Assembly (NCBI GenBank): GCA_014529385.2
Contig: CM043953.1
Coordinates: forward strand, 93,005,342 to 93,069,341
DNA from: Adiantum capillus-veneris
Lineage: Eukaryota; Streptophyta; Polypodiopsida; Polypodiales; Pteridaceae
DNA length: 64,000 nt
Direction of reading: 5' to 3'
Below the pieces are notes generated by a model. The model saw only the letters and a program-made list of their open reading frames with translations, searched no databases and was not told the origin of the DNA. Shown piece by piece: positions 34,888-46,008 of the stretch (positions are counted from its first letter, which is position 1; the number at the start of each line of letters is the position of its first letter). Position numbers and translations under genes: made by a program.

Positions 34888-36492
34888 TGTCATAATAGCT
34901 AATATCTAATTCTCCTAAATGATTTTCTCATGTTAAACTGATCATTCAATATGGGGAAGTGCCAGGGGAGAAAAAGCGACAATATTGGTTAAACTGGCAG
35001 ACCAGCCACAGTAGGGATCCAACCAAAGGAGAGAAAATAGGGATCCAAAGGGGGGGACCATATCTGCAAAAGAGCAATGTGCAACAATGGGCTTTAAGGA
35101 CCCTAAGGTTCAACCCATTAAGACTTCCAAAATGCTAAGGTTCTAAAATTCAAATATTGTGTCCAATGGTCAAACCTTAGGGAAATTGGATGCTTAGTGA
35201 GTGTGCCAAAAAGTCTTCATGACTCCTAAAGAGGAGGGGGCGAGCCCTAACGGTAGGGGAAGAGAGAGAAACTTGTGAGAGAACACACACATACACACTC
35301 AAAGGCTTCCCTTTACACAAAGGGCATAATGGACACATGTCAACTCCCTAGGCCAATTGCCCACAAGGTGCACTCAAATCCTATTGGATGGCCATGGAGG
35401 TGGACCAATGAGAATTAGTCTAGAGTAAATCTAGTTTAATTCATTTAAAAACTCTTAATAAAAGAACCAATAAGATTTAAGCTCTCTATAAGACTATTGG
35501 ACAGTCTGCCAAGGGGTCCAATGAGCATTCAGTAGCCCCATGGCTTGCACGATTCCGATTGGCCAGAAGACAAAGGGGTGAGAGTTTAGTTGCATCATTT
35601 AATTACCTAAAGCTCTCACAAAAGGGGAAAGGGGGACACATGTTGGAAGGCTATCACTTATGCTACTTAATTCTTACTGGCTAAGCCTGGCATGGGCCAA
35701 TGGGGTGCCTGCATGAGTAAAATGCAAGAGGGGTCGACCAAGAGAGAGAGGGCACTGGATTTGTCAAGGCATTATCACTTACACACTCACACAAGCTCGT
35801 GTGTGAAGCAAGAAGACTCTCTCTCCTTCTCAAGCTTTAATGGAAAGCTCATCATCTACTCCAAGCTTGTGGGAAGGGAGGCCTACACCAACAACTGTTG
35901 GCTTTGTGATGCAAATCCAACCAAGAGCCAAGCTTCAATGCATGCTCATCTCCTCTACCATGCTAATTACTAAGCTATGCTAAGCTATTATGAGTGATTT
36001 TGTCAGGAGATGTACCTCTTTCATGTAAGACTACTCCTTCTTCTCTCAATCTACTCTCATACCCCGCTAGCTCTCACCATCTTCGAAGGTGTGTGAGGTC
36101 TTGGGTCTGAGACCGTGAGGGAATTTATGTTGTGTTTTATAAGTGTTTGCTTAGTGCTTGAAGCTTCCATCTTCATTGTACTAGCTAGTTATTGAAGGAA
36201 CACAAAGAATTGTATTGTAAAATGTCTCCCTTGATGGGGGAAACCTATAATACAAAGCCTTTTGGAGGGGGACTGGCTCCATGTAAATGCGGTCCTCACC
36301 TGTTGTCAATAGCTTAATTTCTCGCTCTTTTGAAGTATTGTTCATGCCTATCTAACTAGCTGTTATGATTTTTGTTGCTCTCTCCACCCAAGCACACTTG
36401 TTATGCTCATTAGGATTCTATTCTAATGAAATGCTCACTATGTTCATGCTATTTTCCGCTACACACAAGTTACTAGGCCATTAAATGTTACA
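34888..36492 (+). repeat. Gypsy 2 3' LTR
   Basis: Full-length version (1605 bp) of the LTR; it includes the 320-base block missing at the 5' end and GAGGGGTCGACC, the point where the 56.1-kb copy begins. Confidence 0.9.
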
Positions 36493-36497
36493 CCCTC

Positions 36498-37240
36498 CCC
36501 CCCCTCCCCGGCTCTTTCACTTTAACTTGACATTAGTATCTTCTTGGATTCGCTTCAAAAATTTGAACCCAAAATCGTAGATACATACTACCCTCTAAAG
36601 AGATTGTCCCTTTCAAAAAATGAAATGCAACACACTAATGCAGATCAGTCAAACAATGCATTAGCATTTGGACTTGTATGTGACATAAAAATTTGCGGCG
36701 CTCTATGTCTAAGTCCATGGGTACATTTCCTCTCCACATGTGGAGTAAATCCAAAAGCGATGTTATTCTACTGAAATAATAAGATCCTATTGCGGAATGC
36801 CTCTGGTGAACTGAACTGGATGCCTCAATTTAGGCACTCAAGACACAAGCAAGGCGTATGAAAATTACCATAAGCATCACATTTTTGCCAATACACTATT
36901 AGCAAATACCAAAGATTGGTTTGAAGAGCACAGACAATGAAGCTTGAGTAAGAATCAATCTCAATAAGAAGCATGGCTTATCCCCATGTAAGCACATTGG
37001 CCAAAACCTCGACTGAGTACAATCATCAGGTTTTAGTGTGTGTAACTCAATTTTAATTGAATTTGTTAAGGGGTTAAATTTTTTGATGCAAAAGCAAGAC
37101 CAACCGGCAATGCTTCAATATCTCAAGGAGATAGCTCTTGATCCACGGATGTCATCGATACTTGGCAATTGCTATTACACCGAAGGCATGTTGCTAGATT
37201 TTCTAAAAGGTACAAAAATGTTTGGCATGGTTGGCTATTT
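36498..37240. other. Unassigned sequence
   Basis: C-rich at the start, then AT-rich. A 76-codon open frame at 36544-36774 has no recognised content. No repeat ends were found. Confidence 0.5.
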
Positions 37241-37245
37241 GCAGT

Positions 37246-37503
37246 GGGAGACCTTGATAAACACCAGATTCTGGTGTTACATTGTGACAGCCAGAGTGCG
37301 ATCGCGTTAGCAAAGAAGCCCGTATTTCATTCCAAGTCGAAATACATTGAGGTCAAGTATCATGTGATATGGGATATTTTGGCTAGCAAACGCATTGAGT
37401 TAGTCAAAGTTCACACGGATGACAACCCTGGAGATGCTCTTACGAAGAGCTTAGCCATAGAGCGGTTCACACATTGCATTGAGATGATGGGCATAGGGTG
37501 AAG
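37246..37503 (+). pseudogene. Copia 3 RNase H remnant
   Basis: Plus strand: LHCDSQSAIALAKKPVFHSKSKYIEVKYHVI, then VKVHTDDNPGDALTKSL and a stop at 37501-37503. This is the C-terminus of a copia polyprotein of a different subfamily from copia 1 and 2. Everything upstream of the RNase H end is missing. Confidence 0.85.
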
Positions 37504-37570
37504 CCTCATGATGCTTCACAGTTGTACAAGTTTGTACTAACATAGGCCATTTGGGCCACTATGGTCTTCA

Positions 37571-37781
37571 AGTGGGAGATTGTAAGGGTGCGTGCCATAC
37601 TAGCCGGGTGTCGGACGCCACCCATCTCTAACTCTAACCTTATTCTTTAATACATAAAGAAATAAGGAGCCGTGGTGTATTATCCACTATAGCTCCACCC
37701 ACATAGAGTGTACACTCTCTTGCACACACACTCTTGCATCCGCCTCACGTGCATCCACTCCGCCTCACATCATTGATTACA
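37571..37781 (+). repeat. Copia 3 polypurine tract and 3' LTR
   Basis: The purine tract AGTGGGAGAT (37571-37580) is followed by TGTAAGGG at 37581. The LTR probably ends at GATTACA (37781) or at AATTACA (37843). No second LTR copy is present to decide. Confidence 0.55.
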
Positions 37782-37849
37782 ATGACTCCAATTGAAAGTC
37801 AATCCAAACTACCATTTTAATTGATCCACATGTCACAATTACAAAAGAT

Positions 37850-38738
37850 AGTGAATCAACATGAGGAGTTATCTCAAATATTGAACAAATTGTGGTGCAT
37901 CTGCTACAAACTCATCATACCACAAAGAAAATATGTGTGTGTATGCTTGGGTTGTTACCCATATTCGCCATACCTCCAGCCAATGCGTATTGTATGCAAA
38001 GCCTCATGACTAATGAACCAAGCTAATTTGATGTGAACAAAGAGCCAAGATAGCCATTATGAGTCTCCCTCCCAGCCAACCTTGTGTGTTGAATATTAAA
38101 TCACTTTGTTGTAACCGATAACTGTTCCCATATGGAGGTAAAGAGTACCAAGGATTGTGTTAGTAGTGTTAATGTGGACAATGGAGATGAAATCTATGAA
38201 GATTCTACTTAATGAATAGCAAAAGAAGAACCAATATACCATATTTTAATGTAGAAACCTCACATCTCCTTTATAACAATGTGACAAGTTACACTCTATG
38301 TATAAGGTTTATATTGATTGCGTCAGCCTCTGTGGGTCCAGAAGACGAGAGGTGCTCCTCGGAGAAATGGCACATTTCCCTTGCTCCTGAGTCCTCAACT
38401 TCGCTCTCTCTGCGCAGACAGGCAGGCCTTCAAGTCCTCGACTTCGCTCGGCAAGGCAGGCAGGCACGCTGTGCAGCTAAGGAAATTAAGGGCAACGTAG
38501 ACCCGTCGATGCCTCTTCGGCTTCGCTCTCAAGAGCTCGTTGGCATCGTCGTCCACCTGCTAGTAATAGCACCATAGTAGTAGCGACTTTCGCTTTGTAA
38601 TAATCGCGATTATTAGTGCTAGCCCTAGTTAATAATCGTTGTTTTTGCTTGGTACGCTCCCTATAGATACCTTAGCTTGGGAAATAAAGCCCTTTTGGTG
38701 CTCATTCCTTTGAATTCCCAAATGATTATTAACATTTT
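37850..38738. other. Unassigned sequence
   Basis: No TE domain was recognised. A perfect 16-bp palindrome AATAATCGCGATTATT lies near 38602-38617. The A-rich run at 38740-38760 could be the tail of an older retroposon ending there or the start of the LINE leader. Confidence 0.45.
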
Positions 38739-38897
38739 GTAAAAAAAAAAAGAAAAAGAAAGAGGAGGTCACTTCTTGGTGGATAGGGCCTTTGGACTCC
38801 AAGATCCTCAACTTATCCTAGTGGTGTAAATCCGTGACACCTGCAAATGGAACTCCACGTGCTGGCCGTAAGTGAGGACATTGTCGAATTTTCATAG

Positions 38898-40594
38898 ATG
38901 TTAGCGACAAGGAAAAGGTCTGAAACGGAGCTAGCTGTGCCAATGGATGTAGGCGGTGGCTCGGTCTTGAGACTAATGCATGACACAGAAATGTCAGGCC
39001 CCAGCTCGCCAAAGGTTTCAACCATGAAAGAGGTAAAAATTGTCCCGACTGAAAAAGTTCCCTCTGTGGAAACAGAAGAGAAAATGGGCTCAGCGCAAGG
39101 GTTCAAATTCGAGGTTAAAACCATCAAAGATGGGGTTCCTCAGGGACCCATCTGTGAAAATATAAATAAAGCGTCAAGTGCATCGTCTACTTGTAAGCCA
39201 GGTATATCGTTTGCTAGCATACTCAAGGGGCCTAACTCTAGGGATTTGGGAAAAGGCTTAGCAGAAGGGATGACAAGTGAAGGAGATATCAAGAACCTAC
39301 AGAATGCAAAAGCTAGACTTCAACAAGAGCTCTTGGAAGTCAACAAAATGATTGAGGCCGTCCCTAACAACAACAAAAGAACTTGCTCCCATTCAAAATT
39401 CAAAGGGATGGTAGAAGACGAGTTGGCAGATCGAGCCTTCTCTGCTTTAAAAAAGTCTTTGCCACAGCAGGTGGAGGTTGCCGAGGCTATTACTGCAGCG
39501 ATTCCTCCAGCAATTATAAAAAAACAGTTAGCCAGACAAGCTAAGCTGACACTTGTATTTGGGTTCAGTGGAAGAATCCCGAATAGGTTTGAGATGATCC
39601 AATGGCTTCAGGGCCCTCAAATTCTTGGTCATGGAGGAGCAGTTGAAAGTACTTCCTACTTAGCTAAAGGTTTTTGCTCAGTGAGATTCAAAGAGGCCTC
39701 CGATGTGGAAAAGATCCTTGACAAAGGGCCACTAGTATTTAATAGGACTACGGTGTGTGTGGTGCCTTGGGAGCCAGTGTTCGACTCAGCTGAATCTTTG
39801 CAAGCATTTCATTCGGTCTGGGTTGAGTTTGTGGGACTGCCTAGCTGGTTGTGGGATAATCTCAAGATGCTTGCTAGCCAATTGGGCACTCCCTTATTTA
39901 TACCTAGCAAGAGAGGGTTTGGCAGAACCTCAAACAGGGTTTGTATTGGATGGGTTGCATCTCGAACGCCACCTAAAAGCATGGTTATCAATGTCAGAGC
40001 TGGGCTTGTTACCATTCCGCTTAACTTTGGAACATACTTTGGGGCATGTTTTAAATGCAACAACTTTGGTCACTTCGTCAAGGATTGCCCTTTGAATTCT
40101 AATGGTACTGCAACTCCGACAGTACAAGCCCCCAACAAAATGGAATCCCTGATGGGAGGGATTGAGAAGCAGGGAGACAATAACGAAGGGACAAATACAG
40201 GGAAGGATGAAGGAGGGATGGTATGTGAGAAAATGGATACGAAGATGCAGGAAAAGACTGTGGAGGAATCGATTCCCATACAACGAGCTTCTGAAGGTAC
40301 ATGCAATAACAATAGGATCATTACTCCCGCTGCTACCCCCAAATTTATGACGGTGACAACGGCGACGGTTGTCCAGGTCCCTGGTCTGAAAAGAGCCTAA
40401 AGAGTGAAGGCAGTAGCAAGAGACTCCAAAGTGTTGCAAGTCGTAAGAACACTAGAGGTGAAAGGATCTAATTCATCCTCCACCCCTTCAAAAGGAGGGG
40501 GGTTCATTGTCCCTCTGCACAATCCATTTGCAGCACTACAAGAAAAGAAATCCTCTGACTTGGAACCCCCGGATTCTCATGAGACAAAGGAGAA

Positions 40595-40625
<31 letters not shown>

Positions 40626-40666
40626 ATGATTCGGATGATGAAGAATTCGTTCCTCTATCCCAATGA
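38898..40666 (+). pseudogene. LINE ORF1 (DUF4283 and CCHC)
   Basis: The start ATG at 38898 directly follows an in-frame TAG. Residues 1-180 are low-complexity with a coiled section (QNAKARLQQELLEVNKMIEAV). Residues about 210-380 are the DUF4283-type RNA-binding region (LTLVFGFSGRIPNRFEMIQWL, KGFCSVRFKEASDVEKIL, VWVEFVGLPSWLW). The knuckle is CFKCNNFGHFVKDCP. A TAA at 40398-40400 interrupts the frame, which continues to NPFAALQEK and then a run of 30 G (40595-40624). After the G run the acidic end SDDEEFVPLSQ lies in another frame and stops at 40664-40666. It would coat LINE RNA in the ribonucleoprotein. Confidence 0.88.
40595..40624 (+). repeat. Run of 30 G inside LINE ORF1
   Basis: Uninterrupted guanines encode poly-Gly and change the reading frame between NPFAALQ and SDDEEF. 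The tract can form G-quadruplexes and is prone to both biological slippage and assembly error. Confidence 0.95.
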
Positions 40667-43600
40667 ACCCTGTAGTAATGATGGAGTCTCTCACTATCCA
40701 ATCTTGCAACGCAAAGGGGTTGAAAACCCGTAAGAAGAGTACCCTATTCTGGGAGGAAATAAAAAAGGAGAAGACAATCAACTTTTGGGCTATCCAGGAA
40801 CACCACCTAGATGCCCATAGCAAGAGAAAGCAGGTGCCAGGAAAGAAACTGGTATTCTATGGAGAAGGAAATAACGGCTTCAGTGGCGTCCTCAACATTG
40901 TGGACAGAGAATTGAAGCCAAAGGTGGTTCTTAACCACCCATCCGTCAGAATCCTGGGGATTAGATTCAGATAGGAAGGGCATCCCCTCACCATTGTGAA
41001 TGTGTATGGACCTTGCAATGCAAAAGATAGAGCTAAACTATGGATGCATTTCAGAGATACCCCTATTGAAGGGGAGTGGTTGTTGGTTAGTGACTTTAAT
41101 ATGGTAGAAAAGAGTGACTTTAATATGGTTAGTGACTTTAATATGGTAGAAAAGAGCAGCGATAGAACAGGATCCTCCAGTGTGTTGGCTGGCTCAGAAA
41201 GGTCTAAATGGCAAATTTTGTGCGAAAAGTGGGCCATGATCGACTTATGGGAAGTTGGCCCATGGAACAGCACACTTGGGTTCACCTACACAAGCCTTCA
41301 GTACGCCCGCACTGCCTCTAGACTGGACATATGCTATTTCTCGCACCAAGCTGACTGGATACCGACCTTGATGGAAATGAAGGTAGTCCCAACAACAATC
41401 CTCTCGGATCACCTTCCTCTGCACATACATTTCAAGAAGAATGAAGAGGAGGAGCAGGCCCCAAGAGGTAAAAGAAAACTGTTGGTAACAGGGGCACACC
41501 TATTCAAAGACCCTCTTTTCAAGAATCTAACCAAGAAAGCACTGGGTAAGCTAAAAAAAGATGTCGACCTCAACAAACACAACGTGTGGGACCTCTTTGC
41601 TCGGAGCATCTAGAAAGCAATCAAAACCTCGGGCCCCCGAATCAAGAAAGCTAGGGAGGATCACCTTTTGCATCTTACAGCGGAGGTACAATTGCTTACC
41701 GCTATAAAAGCCAATGGTCATGCTACTGAGGTCGAACACAAATGATGGCTTGAAGCCAAATTGAACCTTGCTAATGATCAATTAGAAGATATCAAAAAGC
41801 CTAGACTTCTCTCTAGGGAGACTTTTTTGCAACCGGAAGCCTCCATCAAGCTCAATGTTTTAGGGCTTTAAAAATCAAGAAGAACCAGGGCCACGTCTGC
41901 TCGCTCGAAGATGAGAAAGGGACAACAGTTCATAACCATGATGAAATGGTTGGTCTAATGCTGAGCTATCTCAATCAAATCATTGGACGGACGGAGACCC
42001 GGTCCCAAGAAGTGGAAGAAGCCAGAGGGACCTTGCTTCAGAGTGTTAAGAAGGAAATTCCCCACTCATAAGCTAATAACTTGGAACAGGCATTTTCCAA
42101 AGACGAATGTGCACTAGCATTGCAAGCCCTTGGCAAGGAAAAGTCCCCTGGTTGGGATGGGATGGCGGTGGAATTCTATAGAGAATTTTGGGATGATCTC
42201 AAGGCCCCAATCACAAGGTTGGCCAATAAATCCATGGTCGAAGGGTCGTTGGAGAGAAGTGTGAAGAGAGGGCTTATCAAGGCCATCCCAAAACAGATTT
42301 GCTGTTCTAAACTGAAACATTGGCACCCTATAACGATGATGTCGGTGGCCTACAAAATTATAGCTAAAGCAGTGGCCCTCAGACTAGCCCCCTTACTAAC
42401 CAAGATCATCTCCCTCCATCAACATGGTTTCATTAAAGGAAGATCCATTTACGATAACATCTTGGCAGCAATGGTGGGCATAGAATACGCAGCTATCACA
42501 AAGCGTGAGTGCATTCTGCTGCAGTTGGACCTGGACAAGGCCTACGACAGAATAGAACAGACAAATATAGAAGCCGTCATGGAAGCTCTAGGCTTTGGGC
42601 CGCGCCTCTGTCGCTGGTTCGCGTAATGGGGGCTGGAACCCAATCAGAGCTCCTATTCAACGATAGAATTGTGGGCACTTTTGGGGTGAAAAGGTCAATT
42701 AAACAGGGATGCCGTCTCGCCCCCCTACTTTTTGCCATAGGATCACATCCTTTAATCATGACGCTCGAAGCTAGTGCTGAACAAGGGGAGGTACAAGGCC
42801 TTGTTTTACCAGGAAATAGACAACTCCTGGCAAAACTATTTGCAGACGATTCTCTCCTCCTCTTGAAGGCGTGCCCCCAAGTCATTAAAAAAGCTATGGA
42901 GATTGTACAAATGTTCTCAGTAGCTTCGGGGTCCCAGTGTAATATAGAGAAGTCAAGGATGATTTCCCTATCGGAAATTGACTCATTTGACCCTACTGTC
43001 TGGTCAAGGGAGATTGTCACAAAAGGGAATATCTTTAGACATCTAGGAGCCCCCTTGGGGGTGGATGTAACTCACAAGAAAATATTCGAGTGGGTACTTG
43101 AAAAAATCAAAACAAAAATGAGTAGGTGGGAGTATGCTCTTCTCCCATTCCCAAGTCGGGTAAAAGTGATGAATGCCTTTATGATTCCTTATATTGCCTT
43201 CACTAGCCCGCTTCTCAAGATGGCTAAGTGTCACTGGAAAGAGTTCTTAAAACCAGTAAAAACATTTTTATGGAAAAATAACACGAAATCTTCTAGGCGA
43301 TGGCAATGGGCCCATTGGGAATCAGTTTGGGCTGTCATGATCAGAGATATGATAGAAGCAACTAAACTTGATCATGTTTCGGCTGTCATGATCAAAGATA
43401 TGATAGAAGCAACTAAACTTGGCACGAAGGGTGGAAAGTGGAGAGGGGTGGAGGTCCATGACAAACTGCTAGCCCCGGCGTGGTCTACCTTAAGACTGGG
43501 GGGCAGCTCAAGAGAATTGGAAGAAAATGCAATAGAGTAGCAGGAGTCTTAAAGTGGGGGGAAGAAGCCAGATACTTCAAGAACTCCATCCTGCATTGGT

Positions 43601-44930
43601 CCCCCTGGCTCTCCAAAGTTGCAGATCCGCTGCAAACTCCCTATTGGATTGAGACAGCCAGGAAGCTGAATAATAAGGGTCTGAACCGACTTGAGCACTT
43701 CTGGGATAGTGTCAACAAGAGTTGGAAAACCATTGACCTATGGTTGCCCTGTACCAACTAGATAGCTTGGAGGTCTTGCTTGTCCACAAAGTGATGAAAG
43801 TGCTTGACAATCTAGTGATGCCAATATGTGATTCAGAGTTGGACTGGAATGCTTGGAAATGGGCCGGAAGCAGTCTCTTGCGGAAACCCCATACTAAAAT
43901 CATTTATTAGACAATGATGCAAATGAAGAATTGGTCTATCCCCCTTAACAAGCTATGGAAAAAGCAATGACCGGAGGAAAGGTGGGAGCATGTAATGGAG
44001 AACATATGGAAGCAAAAGGTTCCGCAATATATGAAGGTTTTCTTATGGAAGGTTGTTTGGGGTGCTCTACTGACGGGGGTGAAGATTCAGGAGAGACGGA
44101 TTGGGTCAGATCGATGCTTGGGGTGCAAGTTAGCTAGTGAAGATCTGGCCCACCTGTTCATGGACTACCCAGCTATAAAAGGCCTAGCAGGAAAAGTATG
44201 CAAGTGGGTCCAGAGAACAAGGAAAATTAGTTTTTTCAAGACTGACCTTTTCCTTGGAAGTAAAAATTCAAGTAGTCATGCACTCCTCGTTAGCACTCAA
44301 ACCGTCAGATACTTCTTCTTCATAGGGTAAAGGGGCCAATAGCGTGCCGGGTTCCAGTCCAAAAATGCGCAGGCCCCTTACTTGTACAAGTTTCCTCCAG
44401 AAGAAGAACACAAGCTAACGGATGGTGTACTGGTTAGCCGAGAGTTGGGTGCAATCCTGATCGTCCGATATCAAGATCGAGACTTGTTGGACACAATGCA
44501 CTATATACACCCCGCGGCATCTCCCTTTCCATGGTCGTTTTTGTTACACATGGAATTTCGAACTGTGTCGTACCGCTTCTGTGTCGCACCATTCAAGTTG
44601 GCCTTACTATCCTAGATAGCCCTTGTGTTGAGCTTTTGATCGCGCCCTCCCAAGCTGAAAACTGTTCTGTACACTGAGTGCAATTCTTCGCCTTCCCTAG
44701 GTGGCCCGCTATTGGCCCCTTTACCCTAATGTATGGCAGACAGGGAACCGCCGTGTTTTTGAAGGAGGATTTGAGGTGGCAAGCTTCGCAAAAATTATAC
44801 AAGCAAGGAAAGTGCTAATATGGGCACTTGGGCGCAAGCATCACTCGGAGGATTGGTCTAGGACTACTTGTGCCTTGTTGTCAGCAGATGGAATGCCTAG
44901 GATGGGGGCAAATCTTGGCCATCGGTAAAT
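40663..44930 (+). pseudogene. LINE ORF2 (endonuclease and reverse transcriptase)
   Basis: The start ATG at 40663 overlaps the ORF1 stop (ATGA). The endonuclease of the APE type shows SCNAKGL, AIQEHH, VNVYGP, SDFN (in three tandem copies), SRLDICYFS and the catalytic LSDHLPL. The RT region (from about 42080) shows KEKSPGWDGM, KRGLIKAIPKQ, WHPITMMSVAYKIIAK, QHGFIKGRSIYDNI, QLDLDKAYDRI, KQGCRLAPLLFAI and the catalytic FADD (42839-42850). The C-terminal zinc-finger region (zf-RVT type) has CLGCKLASEDLAHLF but Tyr where LINE 2 keeps the last Cys. Stops occur at 40972, 41611, 41744, 41868 and 43538, with a frameshift near 42600, and the MITE lies at 44325-44726. Confidence 0.88.
44325..44726. mobile_element. 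402-bp MITE-like element with TA target duplication
   Basis: Terminal inverted repeats of about 20 bases (GGGTAAAGGGGCCAATAGCG at the left; the right end is its complement, ending CCTTTACCC) are flanked by TA on both sides (44323-44324 and 44727-44728). It interrupts the LINE between TQTVRYFFF and the NVWQTGNRRVFEG region; LINE 2 is continuous across the same place (TQIIRYYFLHHIWQARNRRVF), an empty-site control. The interior has no transposase. TA duplication suggests a Tc1/mariner-type mobiliser, though the ends are not the Stowaway consensus. Confidence 0.85.
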
Positions 44931-45177
44931 AAAAGATCTCAGAATGACAAGAGTATGGGCTTTATGTATCAAGGATGTGGAGGCACCGTGGTAGGGGTGG
45001 CTTCCCTGATAGCCGTTTTAATTTTGATCCCTGGATGTTGTCATGGCTTAACATGAGCATGAAAAAACCTTGTAATTTTTTGGCTGCCGCTCAAGTCCAC
45101 TAAGAAGATGTTGAGTCCATAACCTAAGAATAAACACATTACCCCTTATAAAAACCTCTGAAAAAAGGAAAAAAAGA

Positions 45178-45283
45178 ACCATATTCTAAACAACTTGGTG
45201 CATTGAAGGTGAAGCTTGTAAACAACCACCCACCCACACACCCCCCCCCCTCCCCCCCCCCCTTGTAAATCTTCCCCCAAAAA
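45178..45283. other. C-rich spacer between LINE copies
   Basis: It contains a run dominated by C at 45231-45262 (G-quadruplex potential on the minus strand). No gene. Confidence 0.6.
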
Positions 45284-45915
45284 ACTCACAATAGTGAGTG
45301 GATGATTTGAATTCACCAAAAAGAACGTACAGAGAAACCTCAAGCTCATGCCTAGCCTTGAGGGATACTCAATTACTGCAATATGCTACCAAGCCTCACC
45401 AAGGGGTAACCAAACAACCAATCTTTTGGATAGCTCTAGCCCGTTAGAACTACGTTGATGGCCCTATACCACTTTTCTTAGTTCTTCCTTTCACCAATGG
45501 AGACAATCAATTCCTTGCTTTCGTGAATGATCTTCGTAAAGCTAGCAGATTAAAGAGCATTGTTAAACACCCCATAGTTCCTGAACTTCCAAATTTTCTT
45601 AAAAAAGCAGAATCTAACGATTTGAGTGTATGCCACAAGAACTTGGTTTTCATCACCATCCCTCCAAAGAATAAGTTGTTCTTGAAGAACCCTATTCTCC
45701 AGGTCTTTTGAACCCACTCGCAAATTTTCTCTGCTAGGTCGCAAATAGCAAGCGAGCACTCCTTGAATAGGTGCAAAAGGTCATCACAAGCCATCTTGCA
45801 GTCCAAACATCTATATGAGTCAATCCTCTGGCATGAATCTTTACTCCTATCGACAAAGCCCCCCATAAAACCTTCCATATAAAGAGCTTCATTGCAATTG
45901 GCCATTGTGGAAACC
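45284..45915 (-). pseudogene. LINE copy 3, 3' end, minus strand
   Basis: On the minus strand from 45905: GGFVDRSKDSCQRIDSYRCLDCKMACDDLLHLFKECSLAI, the zf-RVT C-terminal region of ORF2, then KICEWVQKTWRIGFFKNNLFF, as in the other LINE copies. The 3' UTR ends with the palindrome ACTCACAATAGTGAGT at 45284-45299. It is 5' truncated at about 45915. Confidence 0.82.
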
Positions 45916-45918
45916 TAG

Positions 45919-46008
45919 GTATTTGGTTTTCTCTAATGGAAGTTTAAAATTTGTGACATGCAGCAACATGTCACAAATTTTAAACTCTCATTAGAAAAAA
46001 CCAAATAC
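45919..46008. repeat. Inverted repeat, 42-bp arms, 6-bp loop
   Basis: 45919-45960 and 45967-46008 are reverse complements at 39 of 42 positions, separated by CAGCAA. The palindrome lies exactly between the 5' end of the minus-strand LINE 3 and the start of the plus-strand LINE 2, and its right arm contains the LINE 2 target sequence. Confidence 0.92.

Larger units (their letters stand above)
23060..36492 (+). mobile_element. Ty3/gypsy element 2, plus strand, carrying copia 2
   Basis: The LTRs are 23060-24345 (1286 bp) and 34888-36492 (1605 bp), both TGTCATAATA...AAATGTTACA. The length difference is one block of about 320 bases missing from the 5' LTR. Flanks are CCCCC (23055-23059) and CCCTC (36493-36497), a 4-of-5 target duplication in C-rich sequence. 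The PBS at 24347-24358 has decayed (TATTATTAGAGC against TGGTATCAGAGC in the 56.9-kb copy). The purine-rich AAGAGAGAGC at 34876-34885 precedes the 3' LTR. Gag is split by copia 2. Pol order is protease, RT, RNase H, integrase, chromodomain-like tail. The element is dead. Confidence 0.9.
38740..45177 (+). mobile_element. Plant L1-type LINE, copy 1
   Basis: Near-complete non-LTR retrotransposon: 5' leader, ORF1 (gag-like), ORF2 (endonuclease, RT, zinc-finger end), 3' UTR and a short A-rich tail (45159-45177). There are no LTRs. The 5' limit is uncertain and no target duplication was found. A 402-bp inverted-repeat element sits in its 3' part. Several stops and shifts make it inactive. Confidence 0.88.

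Noticed and set aside
38212-38577. 121-codon frame before the LINE
   Set aside because: No family character and overlapped by another frame; no splice or promoter support.
40534-40546. CACTACAAGAAAA, the usual end of plant CACTA transposons, inside LINE ORF1
   Set aside because: It is in frame within the conserved NPFAALQEKK segment of ORF1, there is no matching inverted end nearby and no 3-bp duplication. Treated as chance.
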